Below, in pieces: positions 23,458 to 31,775 of a stretch of 64,000 nt of DNA. Source of the stretch: JACQAP01 sp035548375 (lineage in GTDB: Bacteria; Pseudomonadota; Gammaproteobacteria; Burkholderiales; JACQAP01); the NCBI GenBank assembly GCA_035548375.1, contig DASZTG010000054.1:157838-221837 (forward strand), read 5' to 3'. The translations under genes and the position numbers were made by a program. The notes beneath the pieces were generated by a model, which saw only the letters and a program-made list of their open reading frames with translations, was not told the origin of the DNA and did not search any database. How positions within the stretch are numbered: the stretch's first letter is position 1; every line of letters starts with the position of its first letter.

Positions 23458-24417
23458 TCAGGCCGCGAGGAGTTGCGCTTTATCGTGCGGTGCAGTGAAC
23501 GCCAGCAATTGCCGCTCCACGAGCGCGGGATCGTTGATCGTGCGCAACGCAGCGTAGAGTTCCTGCGCCTGCGAGTAACGGCGGCGCAGGAAGTTCAGCC
23601 ATTGCTTCAGCCGCCCCGCGCGATGATGCGGCGCCACGCGGTCGCCGACGAGGTGCCAGAAATCGGCGAGGCGGGGACGCACCTCATCCCACTCCACGAT
23701 CTCGCCCTGGCGAATCGCGAGCGCGAGGCCGGGATCGGCGACGATCCCGCGACCCAGCATCAACGCGTCGCAGCCGGAAACCTCAACGCAACGATGCGCA
23801 TCCTCCGCCGTCCAGATTTCACCGTTGGCAATGACGCGAATGCCCACCGCCTCGCGAATCGCGGGTATGCGCTCCCAGTATGCGGGCGGCCGATATCCGT
23901 CGGCCTTCGTTCGCGCATGAACGACGACCTCCTCCGCGCCGCCGGACTCGATCGCTTGTGCGCATTCGATTGCGCGCGCGGCGTCGTTGTAGCCCAGCCG
24001 CATTTTCGCGGTGACCGGCATGGCTGCGGGTACCGCGCGCCGCACCGCGCCGACGATCTGCGCGATGAGTTCCGGTTCGTCCAGCAGCACGGCACCGCCG
24101 CGATGGCGGTTCACGCTTTTCGCCGGGCATCCGAAGTTCAGGTCGATTCCCGGCGGACCCAGTTCGGCGAGCTTGTGCGCGTTCTCGGCGAGGCAGGTCG
24201 GATCCGAACCCAGCAGTTGCGCGCGCACGGGTACGCCCGCATGCGTGCGCCCGCCGTTGGCGAGCTCGGGAACGATGCGCAGAAATGTCCGATGGGGAAG
24301 CAGCGTGCCGCTGACGCGGATGAATTCGGAAACGCAGCGATCGATGCCGCCAACGCGCGTGAGCACGTCGCGCAGCACGCAATCCAGCAGGCCTTCCATC
24401 GGCGCGAGGATGAGCAT
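23458..24417 (-). CDS. dusC: tRNA-dihydrouridine synthase (DusC type)
   Basis: 319 residues from ATG 24417. The FMN-barrel signature is complete: MLILAPMEGLLD at the start, NFGCPAKSVN with the catalytic Cys (about 95-104), MRLGYND (about 142-148), VHARTKADGY (about 169-178) and NGEI (about 200-203). The catalytic set and DusC-like GYRPPAYWERI loop indicate reduction of uridine to dihydrouridine in tRNA; the exact position (U16 for DusC) is by analogy. It ends the run after a small exported protein gene, 10 bases from its stop. Confidence 0.88.
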   Translation of the reverse strand: MLILAPMEGLLDCVLRDVLTRVGGIDRCVSEFIRVSGTLLPHRTFLRIVPELANGGRTHAGVPVRAQLLGSDPTCLAENAHKLAELGPPGIDLNFGCPAKSVNRHRGGAVLLDEPELIAQIVGAVRRAVPAAMPVTAKMRLGYNDAARAIECAQAIESGGAEEVVVHARTKADGYRPPAYWERIPAIREAVGIRVIANGEIWTAEDAHRCVEVSGCDALMLGRGIVADPGLALAIRQGEIVEWDEVRPRLADFWHLVGDRVAPHHRAGRLKQWLNFLRRRYSQAQELYAALRTINDPALVERQLLAFTAPHDKAQLLAA

Positions 24418-24427
24418 GGTTGCCGGT

Positions 24428-24937
24428 TCAGGATTTGGTCGTGCAGACGGCGGCCAGCATCGGCTTTTCGTAGGTGTGGGCATCCGCGCCGGGAAATCCG
24501 TTCAGCGTCGATTCCTGCCTTTCGACTTCGCGCGAGCCGGGAATGCCGGTGCCGTCCACGGTCGGGTAGCGCTCGAGGATGCGTTGCTCGTAGCCGCCGC
24601 TGGCGCAATCGATCCAGACCAGCATCTTGGTCGAACGGTATTCCGGGACGTTCGATTCGGGGACGGCCACATACAACACATTTAGAAAGGAAGCCGAGCG
24701 CACGCTGCCGCCTTCGGTTTTCACCGATTTGACGAACACGTCGGAGATCGGGACGTCCTCGATCGATCGCGTGCCGCCGACGAAGCGCCAGCCGCCCGCT
24801 TCGATGGTCGCCTTGTGGCCATCGCGGAATTCCGCCATGCCTTTCGCGGCGCTGTCGCGCCATTGCTGCAGGAAATCCTGCGCGGGCACGGCAGCGGACA
24901 ACGACAGCCCGGCGATCGCAAGGAAAAGTTTCTTCAT
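24428..24937 (-). CDS. Small exported protein of unknown function
   Basis: 169 residues with a signal peptide (MKKLFLAIAGLSLSAAVPAQ). The mature domain contains FLNVLYVAVPESNVPEYRSTKMLVWIDCASGGYEQRI, where the two cysteines (Cys in IDCASGG and AVCTTKS) may be paired. No family is recognised. It precedes dusC by 10 bases in the same orientation and may be co-transcribed. Confidence 0.65.
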   Translation of the reverse strand: MKKLFLAIAGLSLSAAVPAQDFLQQWRDSAAKGMAEFRDGHKATIEAGGWRFVGGTRSIEDVPISDVFVKSVKTEGGSVRSASFLNVLYVAVPESNVPEYRSTKMLVWIDCASGGYEQRILERYPTVDGTGIPGSREVERQESTLNGFPGADAHTYEKPMLAAVCTTKS

Positions 24938-25020
24938 GGGAGACGTAGTGTAGCCGAACGATCGGCCGGCACGCCTCCGGCCGGCGAGGAAAGCCGGCCG
25001 GCCAACCCGAGGTCAGGCTG

Positions 25021-26538
25021 CTAGAACTCCGTCCACTCGCCGTCCTTCGAGCCGCTGGCTGCGGCCTTGCGTGCGCGCGGCGCCGGCGGCGCCTTTGCGG
25101 GTGCCGCCGGCCTGCTCGCTGCAAGCCGCGCGACATTCTCGGGCCGGCCGGGACTGCGGCGCTCCGCCGCGTGGAGAGCCGAATTGGCGGCGCCTGAGAC
25201 CTTGAAGCGCATGACGGCGTCCACCAGCGCGCTGGCCTGCTCGTCGAGGCTTTCGGCCGCGGCAGCGGCCTGCTCGACCAGGGCGGCGTTCTGCTGGGTC
25301 ACTTCATCCATCTGGCCGACCGCGGTGGAGACCTGTTCGATGCCCGCACTTTGCTCGGCCGACGCCGCGGTAATTTCTCCCATGATGTCGGTAACGCGCC
25401 GGACCGAACTGACGATCTCGTTCATGGTCTCGCCGGCCGTCTGTACGAGGCTGGCACCCGCATCGACCTGCCCGACCGATGCCCCGATCAGCGCCTTGAT
25501 CTCCTTGGCCGCCGTCGCGCTGCGTTGCGCCAGGTTGCGCACTTCGGTCGCCACCACGGCAAAGCCGCGGCCCTGTTCGCCCGCGCGCGCGGCTTCCACG
25601 GCCGCGTTGAGCGCGAGGATGTTGGTCTGGAAGGCAATGCCGTCGATCACGCCGATGATGTCGGCGATCTTCCTCGACGAATCCGAAATGCCGCCCATGG
25701 TCTTGACCACCTGCTTGACCACTTCGCCGCCGCGCACCGCCACTTCGGACGCGCCGAGCGCGAGCTGGTTTGCCTGCTTTGCATTTTCCGCATTCTGCTT
25801 GACGGTGGAGGTCAGCTCTTCCATCGAAGACGCGGTTTCTTCCAGGCTGCTCGCCTGCTCTTCGGTGCGCTGGGAAAGATCGGCATTGCCGGCGGCGATT
25901 TCCTTGGCGGCGGTGTTGATCGTGTCCGACGAATCCTTGATCTGGGCCACCACCGCTTCCATGTCCTGCAACAGCGCATTGACGCCCTTGCACAGGTCGG
26001 CAACGGGGCCGGCCTTGTCCTCGACCGGGATCCTTTGCGTGAGATCGCCTTCGTGCGCGGCAGCCATCACCTTTTGCGTATGCTCGACCGCGATCTGCAG
26101 GACCTTGGCCGCGCGCACGTGCCCGGTGATGTCCGTTGCATATTTCACGACCTTGAACGGCTTGCCGTGATCGTCGAGGATCGGGTTGTAGCTCGCCTGG
26201 ATCCAGACCTCGCGTCCATCCTTGCCTATCCTCTTGTATTGCGCGGAATCGTGCTCGCCCAGGTTCAGCTTCTTCCAGAACAGCGCGTATTCCGGGGAAT
26301 CGCCATAGGACGGCTCGACGAACATGCGGTGGTGCCGGCCCTGGATTTCATCCAGCCGGTAGCCCATGGCGTCCAGGAACTTGTCGTTGGCCGTCAGGAT
26401 CGTCCCATCGAGGTTGAACTCGATGACGGCTTGTGTCTGGTAAATGGTGGCAAGCTGGTTTTTCAGCTCGGCCATCGTCGCCTTGCGCGACGCGCCGCCT
26501 GCTTGCGCGCCTGCCGTCGATGCCCTGGTCCAAAACAT
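25021..26538 (-). CDS. Soluble PAS-domain methyl-accepting chemotaxis protein with C-terminal CheR-docking pentapeptide
   Basis: 505 residues from ATG 26538, preceded by AGAGGAGA. A PAS domain of the Aer type occupies about 24-145 (FNLDGTILTANDKFLDAMGY, GREVWIQASYNPI). A HAMP-like region follows, then the signalling domain with the conserved hairpin tip, IDGIAFQTNILALNAAVEAARAGEQGRGFAVVA. No membrane segment is visible, so the receptor is cytoplasmic, possibly redox- or energy-sensing through a flavin or heme. The protein ends EWTEF after a basic Ala/Pro-rich linker, matching the xWxxF pentapeptide that recruits CheR/CheB. No che genes are in the window. Confidence 0.9.
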   Translation of the reverse strand: MFWTRASTAGAQAGGASRKATMAELKNQLATIYQTQAVIEFNLDGTILTANDKFLDAMGYRLDEIQGRHHRMFVEPSYGDSPEYALFWKKLNLGEHDSAQYKRIGKDGREVWIQASYNPILDDHGKPFKVVKYATDITGHVRAAKVLQIAVEHTQKVMAAAHEGDLTQRIPVEDKAGPVADLCKGVNALLQDMEAVVAQIKDSSDTINTAAKEIAAGNADLSQRTEEQASSLEETASSMEELTSTVKQNAENAKQANQLALGASEVAVRGGEVVKQVVKTMGGISDSSRKIADIIGVIDGIAFQTNILALNAAVEAARAGEQGRGFAVVATEVRNLAQRSATAAKEIKALIGASVGQVDAGASLVQTAGETMNEIVSSVRRVTDIMGEITAASAEQSAGIEQVSTAVGQMDEVTQQNAALVEQAAAAAESLDEQASALVDAVMRFKVSGAANSALHAAERRSPGRPENVARLAASRPAAPAKAPPAPRARKAAASGSKDGEWTEF

Positions 26539-26778
26539 GGCTTTTCTCCTCTGTGAAGAGCCCGTTGCCGACGGATTGGGCGGCCGGTACGCTGGTCGCT
26601 TTCCCCAAGGAATCGCCGGAACCCGGCCTCTCTCGGTCGTTGGCGGTAAATTTGCCCGAAGGCCGGGAAGACCTTCGCGCGCCCGCAACCGAAACCCCGT
26701 CGGAACGCTCCTGATATCGACCGGACTGGAAAGGACTTTAACGACGAGCTGGCGCGGGGTCTGGAGCCGATTCCCTTG

Positions 26779-27666
26779 TCATGGCCTGGCCGCCTTTTCC
26801 TTGGCGGTACCGCTCAACCTTTCGTATTCGGCGATCACCTGCGCGCCCAGCAGCAGGAGCGTGGCGCCGATTTCGAAGCTCAGCAGCACGACGATGGCGC
26901 TGCTGAGCGAGCCATAGACGACGCTGACCCGCGATATGTGCCCGAAGTACCAGACCAGCCCATGGCGGATCGCCTCCCAGAGCAGGCCGGCAACGGTGCC
27001 GCCGATGAGCGCGTGCAGGACGGAGAGCCTGCCGAAAGGCATGACCAGGTAGATCGAGGCGATCAGCAGGATTTCCATGATGACGCCGAATGCATAGAGC
27101 AAGCCGCCCGAAAGCCCGCCCAGCGACCAGGCATGCCCGAACACGACGATGCTTTCCGCTCCGATGGATTCCAGGCTTGCCTGCACCAGGGTGCCCACCA
27201 GCAGCGCCAGGCCGAGGAACAGGATATATGCGAATGGAATCAACACTGATACCAGGAAATGCCGCTTCCGCTCGACCAGGCGGTGCATGAAAATGACCGA
27301 CATCGCGTTCTCGAGGACGGTGAACGCGAGCGAGCTGAAGATGAGCATCGTGCCGAGCAATACCCAGCCCACCGCAACGCGCGCTTGCAGGAAATCGGCG
27401 AGTTCCCTCAGGACCGCCTTCGATTGGCCGGGCGCCACCCACTCGAGCGCGCGGCCGAGCGAGGCAAGCAGCTCCGCCTGCTCGAAGAAATGCGATAGCG
27501 CTATGACAATCAGGATCAGCAGCGGAACGATGGAGAGCAGGGCGTAGTACGCCACGGCTCCCGCCAGCAGCAATCCCTGGTTGGCACGAAACGCCCTGAT
27601 CACCTGCAGTGCGAACTTCGCGGGATGCTGGATGACTTGCAGGACATGTTCGAAAAATGGCGGCAT
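26779..27666 (-). CDS. YihY/BrkB-family inner-membrane protein
   Basis: 295 residues from ATG 27666 (MPPFFEHVLQVIQHPAKF); longer readings add unstructured residues. Six membrane segments are visible, starting LLLAGAVAYYALLSIVPLLILIV (about 30-52), with the amphipathic AALLF-type segment VLLGTMLIFSSLAFTVLENAM, typical of BrkB/YihY proteins. E. coli YihY has no proven reaction and the old RNase label is unsupported. Divergent from the quorum-sensing kinase with a 126-base gap. Confidence 0.85.
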   Translation of the reverse strand: MPPFFEHVLQVIQHPAKFALQVIRAFRANQGLLLAGAVAYYALLSIVPLLILIVIALSHFFEQAELLASLGRALEWVAPGQSKAVLRELADFLQARVAVGWVLLGTMLIFSSLAFTVLENAMSVIFMHRLVERKRHFLVSVLIPFAYILFLGLALLVGTLVQASLESIGAESIVVFGHAWSLGGLSGGLLYAFGVIMEILLIASIYLVMPFGRLSVLHALIGGTVAGLLWEAIRHGLVWYFGHISRVSVVYGSLSSAIVVLLSFEIGATLLLLGAQVIAEYERLSGTAKEKAARP

Positions 27667-27792
27667 GGTGACGCGTTCGTGTCGGTCGGATGCCGCGCAG
27701 TATCGGCGCGCGGCAGGTTTTGCGCCAAGGCATCCGCATGGCGGCCCCGCGAATTGTGCATAATCCCGCATCTTGAAGCGACGGCAACGCAA

Positions 27793-29181
27793 ATGAGCGC
27801 AACGCGGGAAAGTCCGGCACTTTCGACGAACGCGAGCCAGCCGCGACTTTTACAGCTCCTGGGCATTCGCCTCGCCGGCATCTGGACCGCCGCGAGCGAG
27901 GCCTTCCAGCGGGATACGGTCCACTTTTCCCCACGCCACCTCTACTTCGGCCTCGTCGCGGGGCTGGGCTTTCCGCTGTACTACGTCGTCTGGCAGGTCC
28001 TGTTCCCGCAACCTTACGAATCCCTGTTGCTGCGCCTCGTGGGCACCGCGGTCTTCGTGCCGATCATCGTCGCGAAGCTGTGGCCGGAATCGCTCAAACG
28101 CTTCTTTCCGCTGTACTGGTACCTGGCGCTGCTGTTCGCGTTGCCGTTTTTCTTCACTTACATGCTGCTGATGAACGGCGGCTCGACCGTCTGGCTGCTG
28201 TCGACCCTGGTCGCGCTGTTCGTGATGATCCTGTTGCTGGACTGGATCAACCTGCTCGTCCACATCGTCGTCGGGGTGACAAGCGCGGTCGTCACCTTCC
28301 ACTTCGTCAGCGGAGCAGCGGTCAGGCCGACGTTCGAATCCCTGGAATACGTGCCGATCTACATGTTTGCCATCGTCATGGGCATCATCGTGAACTACAG
28401 CGCCGACAAGATGCGCGCCGAGCGCCGCGCGGCCATGCTGGCGACGGCGGGAATGGTGGCGCACGAGCTGCGCACGCCGCTCCTGAGCGTGAAGAGCGGC
28501 GCCTCGGGGCTGCGGCATTACCTGCCGGAGCTCCTGGCCGCGTATCGCATGGCCACTGACGGCAAGCTCATCGAGCGCCCGATTCGCCCGCCGCACCTGG
28601 ATGCGCTCGCCGGCGTGCTCGATCGCATCGAGATGGAGGCCGATCGCTCCAATACCGTCATCGACATGCTGCTATACACTGTGCGGGGCATGGGCGTGGA
28701 AGCGAGGGAACTCGGGCCCTGCCGGATGTCGGCGTGCGTCGACACGGCCTTGCGCCGCTACCCCTTCGCTTCGGAGAAGGATCGCGCCCTGGTGATGGAG
28801 CCGGATACGAAGGGAGATTTTTCCTTCACGGGCTCGGAGTTGCTCATGGTGCACGTGATCTTCAACCTGCTGAAAAACGCGTTGCGCCACATCGCGATGG
28901 CCGGCAAGGGTATGATCAGCATCCGGCTGGAGACCGACCCCCAGGAAAGCCGCCTCGTTTTCCGCGACACCGGGCCGGGGATCCCCCCGGATGTTCTGCC
29001 GCACGTATTCACGCGCTATTACGCATGGCCCAAGGGCCGTGGCGTGGTCGAGACCACGGGCATAGGGCTTTCCTTCTGCCGTGAAGTCGTCCAGGCCTTC
29101 GGAGGACAGATTTCATGCAATTCGCATCTCCACCAGTACACGGAATTCGTGATCCGCTTTCCAGGAGGCCAAGGAGCATGA
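27793..29181 (+). CDS. lqsS: LqsS/CqsS-like sensor histidine kinase for alpha-hydroxyketone signal
   Basis: 462 residues from ATG 27793. Six or more hydrophobic segments lie between about 48 and 205 (HLYFGLVAGLGFPLYYVVWQ, VALFVMILLLDWINLLVHIVV, IYMFAIVMGIIVNYS), with almost no periplasmic domains, as in CqsS/LqsS. The kinase core follows: H-box MVAHELRTPLL (His224), N-box NLLKNALRH, and G-boxes DTGPGIPP and TGIGLSF. CqsS-type kinases detect alpha-hydroxyketones made by CqsA/LqsA. Its TGA overlaps the ATG of the next regulator gene, so the pair is translationally coupled. Confidence 0.8.
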   Translation: MSATRESPALSTNASQPRLLQLLGIRLAGIWTAASEAFQRDTVHFSPRHLYFGLVAGLGFPLYYVVWQVLFPQPYESLLLRLVGTAVFVPIIVAKLWPESLKRFFPLYWYLALLFALPFFFTYMLLMNGGSTVWLLSTLVALFVMILLLDWINLLVHIVVGVTSAVVTFHFVSGAAVRPTFESLEYVPIYMFAIVMGIIVNYSADKMRAERRAAMLATAGMVAHELRTPLLSVKSGASGLRHYLPELLAAYRMATDGKLIERPIRPPHLDALAGVLDRIEMEADRSNTVIDMLLYTVRGMGVEARELGPCRMSACVDTALRRYPFASEKDRALVMEPDTKGDFSFTGSELLMVHVIFNLLKNALRHIAMAGKGMISIRLETDPQESRLVFRDTGPGIPPDVLPHVFTRYYAWPKGRGVVETTGIGLSFCREVVQAFGGQISCNSHLHQYTEFVIRFPGGQGA

Positions 29182-30200
29182 GCCGCGGCATCCGGCCGTT
29201 CTATTTCCCGACCACCGTCGCCATCGTCGACGACAGCCCGGATTTCCTGGTCAACCTCAGCCTGAACCTGGACCCGATGCTGGCGTATCGGGTGTTCGAC
29301 ACGCCGATGGCGACACTCACCGCGCTCGCGAGCGACCTGGGCGTGGCGCCGGGACCCGAGCGATTCTTCTCCGTCTACCAGCACCGCGAGGAGCATTCGT
29401 TCGACCACCACGTGATCGACCTGAACATGTCGGGCATCCACCGCGAGGTCTTCAACGAGAAGCGCTTCGAGCGCTATTCGGTGGTAGTCGTGGACTACGA
29501 CATGCCCGAGATCGACGGGCTGGAGTTGTGCCGCCGCCTGGAGCATTCGCCGATCCGCAAGGTGCTCCTCACGGGCAAGGCGGATGAAAAATTGGCGGTG
29601 CAGGCCTTCAACGAGGGCATCATCAACCGCTTCATCCTGAAGCAGGACCCCAGCGCCATGCTGCTGCTCCAGGAGACGATCCGCGAAATGCAGGAGGACT
29701 ATTTCGAGGACATCGAGCGCACGGTGGAGGATGCGCTCAACATCGGTCCGCTGCACTTCCTGCGCGACCCGTTTTTCGGCGAGGTCTTCCGCAAAATCTG
29801 CGCCGACCTCAAGATCGTCGAGTTCTACCTGTGCAGCAGCCCGGACGGCATCCTGCTGCTGGACGGGGACGCGAACGTCACGCTATTGCTGGTGTGTAAT
29901 GACGAGGCCATGCGCATGCACTACGAGGTGGCCTTCGACAATGCCGCGCCGGCCGCGCTGCTCGACGAGCTGATCAAGGGCAACATCGTCCCCTACTTCT
30001 GGCGCAGCCGCGGCCTCTACTCGCGCCAGTATTTCGACTGGCGCAGCTACATCTATCCGGCGCAGGAGTGCAACGGCCTGCAGCGCTATCGCTACGCGCT
30101 GGTCAAGGACGCCCGCGGCCTCATGCTTTCGTCCGTCTACAGCTACCACGAATACCTGCGGCGGCTGGACGAAAGCGGGCGCGAGCGCTCCCGCGCCTGA
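29178..30200 (+). CDS. lqsR: LqsR-like response regulator
   Basis: 340 residues from ATG 29178 (ATGA overlap with the kinase, AGGAGG and AAGGAG upstream). The receiver has Asp18-Asp19 (VAIVDDSPDF), the phospho-acceptor Asp106 in VVDYDMPEIDG, Thr132 and Lys155 (FILKQD). The gap between the acidic pair and Asp106 is about 87 residues instead of about 45; the extra stretch (about 58-100) is His/Phe-rich (YQHREEHSFDHH). The C-terminal domain (about 190-335) resembles LqsR and lacks a recognisable HTH. In Legionella and Janthinobacterium the equivalent lqs/jqs operons control density-dependent traits. Confidence 0.78.
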   Translation: MSRGIRPFYFPTTVAIVDDSPDFLVNLSLNLDPMLAYRVFDTPMATLTALASDLGVAPGPERFFSVYQHREEHSFDHHVIDLNMSGIHREVFNEKRFERYSVVVVDYDMPEIDGLELCRRLEHSPIRKVLLTGKADEKLAVQAFNEGIINRFILKQDPSAMLLLQETIREMQEDYFEDIERTVEDALNIGPLHFLRDPFFGEVFRKICADLKIVEFYLCSSPDGILLLDGDANVTLLLVCNDEAMRMHYEVAFDNAAPAALLDELIKGNIVPYFWRSRGLYSRQYFDWRSYIYPAQECNGLQRYRYALVKDARGLMLSSVYSYHEYLRRLDESGRERSRA

Positions 30201-30214
30201 CCGGCGCGCCCGCG

Positions 30215-31492
30215 TCAGACGAGTGCCGCTTCCCTCGCCGTCCCCACGCGCTCCTCGTTGCGCCTGCGCCGCGTGGAGGGCCACTGGTCGAACCCGGTTT
30301 CGGCGCGAACCTCGGCGCATGCAGCAAGCAGCCGGTCCATGTCGTCCCGGGACAGCGCGCTGTGCAATGACAGCCGCACCATGGCGCGGTTCTTCGGCGT
30401 GGCAGGCGCGCAGAACACCGATCCGAAGATGCCGCGCTTTTCCAGCGCGTCGCGCAGCAGGATCGTCTGGGGCTCGGTGCCCGATTCGAGCGAGATGATC
30501 TGCGAGTTGCTGCCGTTCAGGTTGTAGCCCAGATTGTCGAGGCCTTCGCGCACGTATGCGCCGTTCGCGCGCAGGGCGTCGCGCCGCCAGCCTTCGTCGC
30601 GGATCACGTCCAGCGTGGCGGACAACCCGGCCACCTCGTGCGGCAGCAGCGTCGAGCTGAAGATCGCGGGGAGCGCCTCGAACTTGAAATATTCCGAGAA
30701 CTGGGGCGCGCAGGCGATGAATCCGGCGCGGGCGGCGAATGCCTTCGCCAGGCTCGCCGTGCGGAAATGCACGCGGCTCTCGAGGCCGAGCTCGACGACC
30801 AGGCCTTCTCCGTTCGGGCCATGGGTGCCCAGCGAATGCGATTCGTCGGCAACCAGCACGCAGCCGCGCACCGCGGCGATTTCCGCGATTTCCTTCAGCG
30901 GGCACAGGCTGCCGTTGGTGCTGTAGACGGTGTCGACCAGGATCACGCCCGGTCCGTGGCGCAGGATCTGGCGCTCGAGGTGCTCGGGATCGTTGTGATA
31001 GAACATCACGCCCTGGGCGCCGGCGCTGCGTATGCCCTCCCACAGCGACATGTGCGCCAGCATGTCCGCGTAGACCGGCACCTGGTCGTTGGCGATGGAC
31101 TGGATCAATCCCGTGTTCGCCACGTAGCCGGACTGGCAAAGCACCCCGGCCTGCGCGTGCATGAAATGCGCGAGGTTGTTCTCGAATTCGAGCTGGGGGC
31201 TGTCGCCGTGCAGGAAGATTCCGGACATCAACAGGCCATTGCCGTCGCGCTCCAGCGTGCCCGCCATGGCGCGCAGGATGCGCGGATGGCGCGCCACCGC
31301 GAGATAGTCGTTGCTGCTCAGGTGCAGCGCGTCCGCGCCGGGCGTGCGTCCATGCAGGATGTGCCTGCCGCCCCAGGTATCGCGCACCCTTTCGCGGTAA
31401 TAGCGCTCGACTCGCGCCGCCAGGAATTCGGGAAGTTCGGGAGGAGGAGGATATGGGGGAATGCCCGTCGGCGCGACGGCAAGGCTGGACAT
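30215..31492 (-). CDS. lqsA: CqsA/LqsA-like alpha-oxoamine synthase, autoinducer synthase
   Basis: 425 residues from ATG 31492 with AAGGAG upstream. The PLP-dependent alpha-oxoamine synthase fold is clear: LHLSSNDYLAVARHPRI (about 57-73), VDTVYSTNGSLCPLKEI (about 186-202), Asp216 and His219 in VADESHSLG, and Lys250 in ASLAKAF. It resembles CqsA/LqsA/JqsA more than biotin or heme synthases because it lacks biotin- or glycine-specific context and is paired with a matching sensor and regulator. It is expected to condense an acyl-CoA with an amino acid into an alpha-aminoketone/alpha-hydroxyketone signal. It converges on the regulator with only 14 bases between stops. Confidence 0.82.
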   Translation of the reverse strand: MSSLAVAPTGIPPYPPPPELPEFLAARVERYYRERVRDTWGGRHILHGRTPGADALHLSSNDYLAVARHPRILRAMAGTLERDGNGLLMSGIFLHGDSPQLEFENNLAHFMHAQAGVLCQSGYVANTGLIQSIANDQVPVYADMLAHMSLWEGIRSAGAQGVMFYHNDPEHLERQILRHGPGVILVDTVYSTNGSLCPLKEIAEIAAVRGCVLVADESHSLGTHGPNGEGLVVELGLESRVHFRTASLAKAFAARAGFIACAPQFSEYFKFEALPAIFSSTLLPHEVAGLSATLDVIRDEGWRRDALRANGAYVREGLDNLGYNLNGSNSQIISLESGTEPQTILLRDALEKRGIFGSVFCAPATPKNRAMVRLSLHSALSRDDMDRLLAACAEVRAETGFDQWPSTRRRRNEERVGTAREAALV

Positions 31493-31775
31493 GGCGAGGC
31501 TCCTTTTCGGTTTGTGGACTTTCGTCGAGCCTGTCTTGCGCGATGCGTCCCCTGAGCCGCGCCGCGCTCGCCTCCGCCAGACCCCCCCTGTCGGGTTCCG
31601 GCGAGGTCTGCCCAGCCTCAGCCAGATGGCATACCGCCTCGCGTATCCATCCATCCCGGATGTCGCAGGCTCCCTACAGTGTACCGCGTGCAAGACGCAC
31701 GCCGGGCCATGCCTTCTGATGCGGCATGCATGAAAACGTTCGAACCGGCGCCGTATCGAGGAGGAAATCCCGGCC

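Noticed and set aside
27850..28596. Minus-strand open frame opposite the quorum-sensing kinase
   Set aside because: No homology-like motif, no ribosome-binding site, and it covers the transmembrane and kinase core of the plus-strand gene.
30215..31492. Assignment of the PLP enzyme as BioF or glycine C-acetyltransferase
   Set aside because: No biotin or threonine-degradation genes are near, while a matching LqsS/LqsR-type pair is adjacent; the CqsA/LqsA assignment fits the neighbourhood better.
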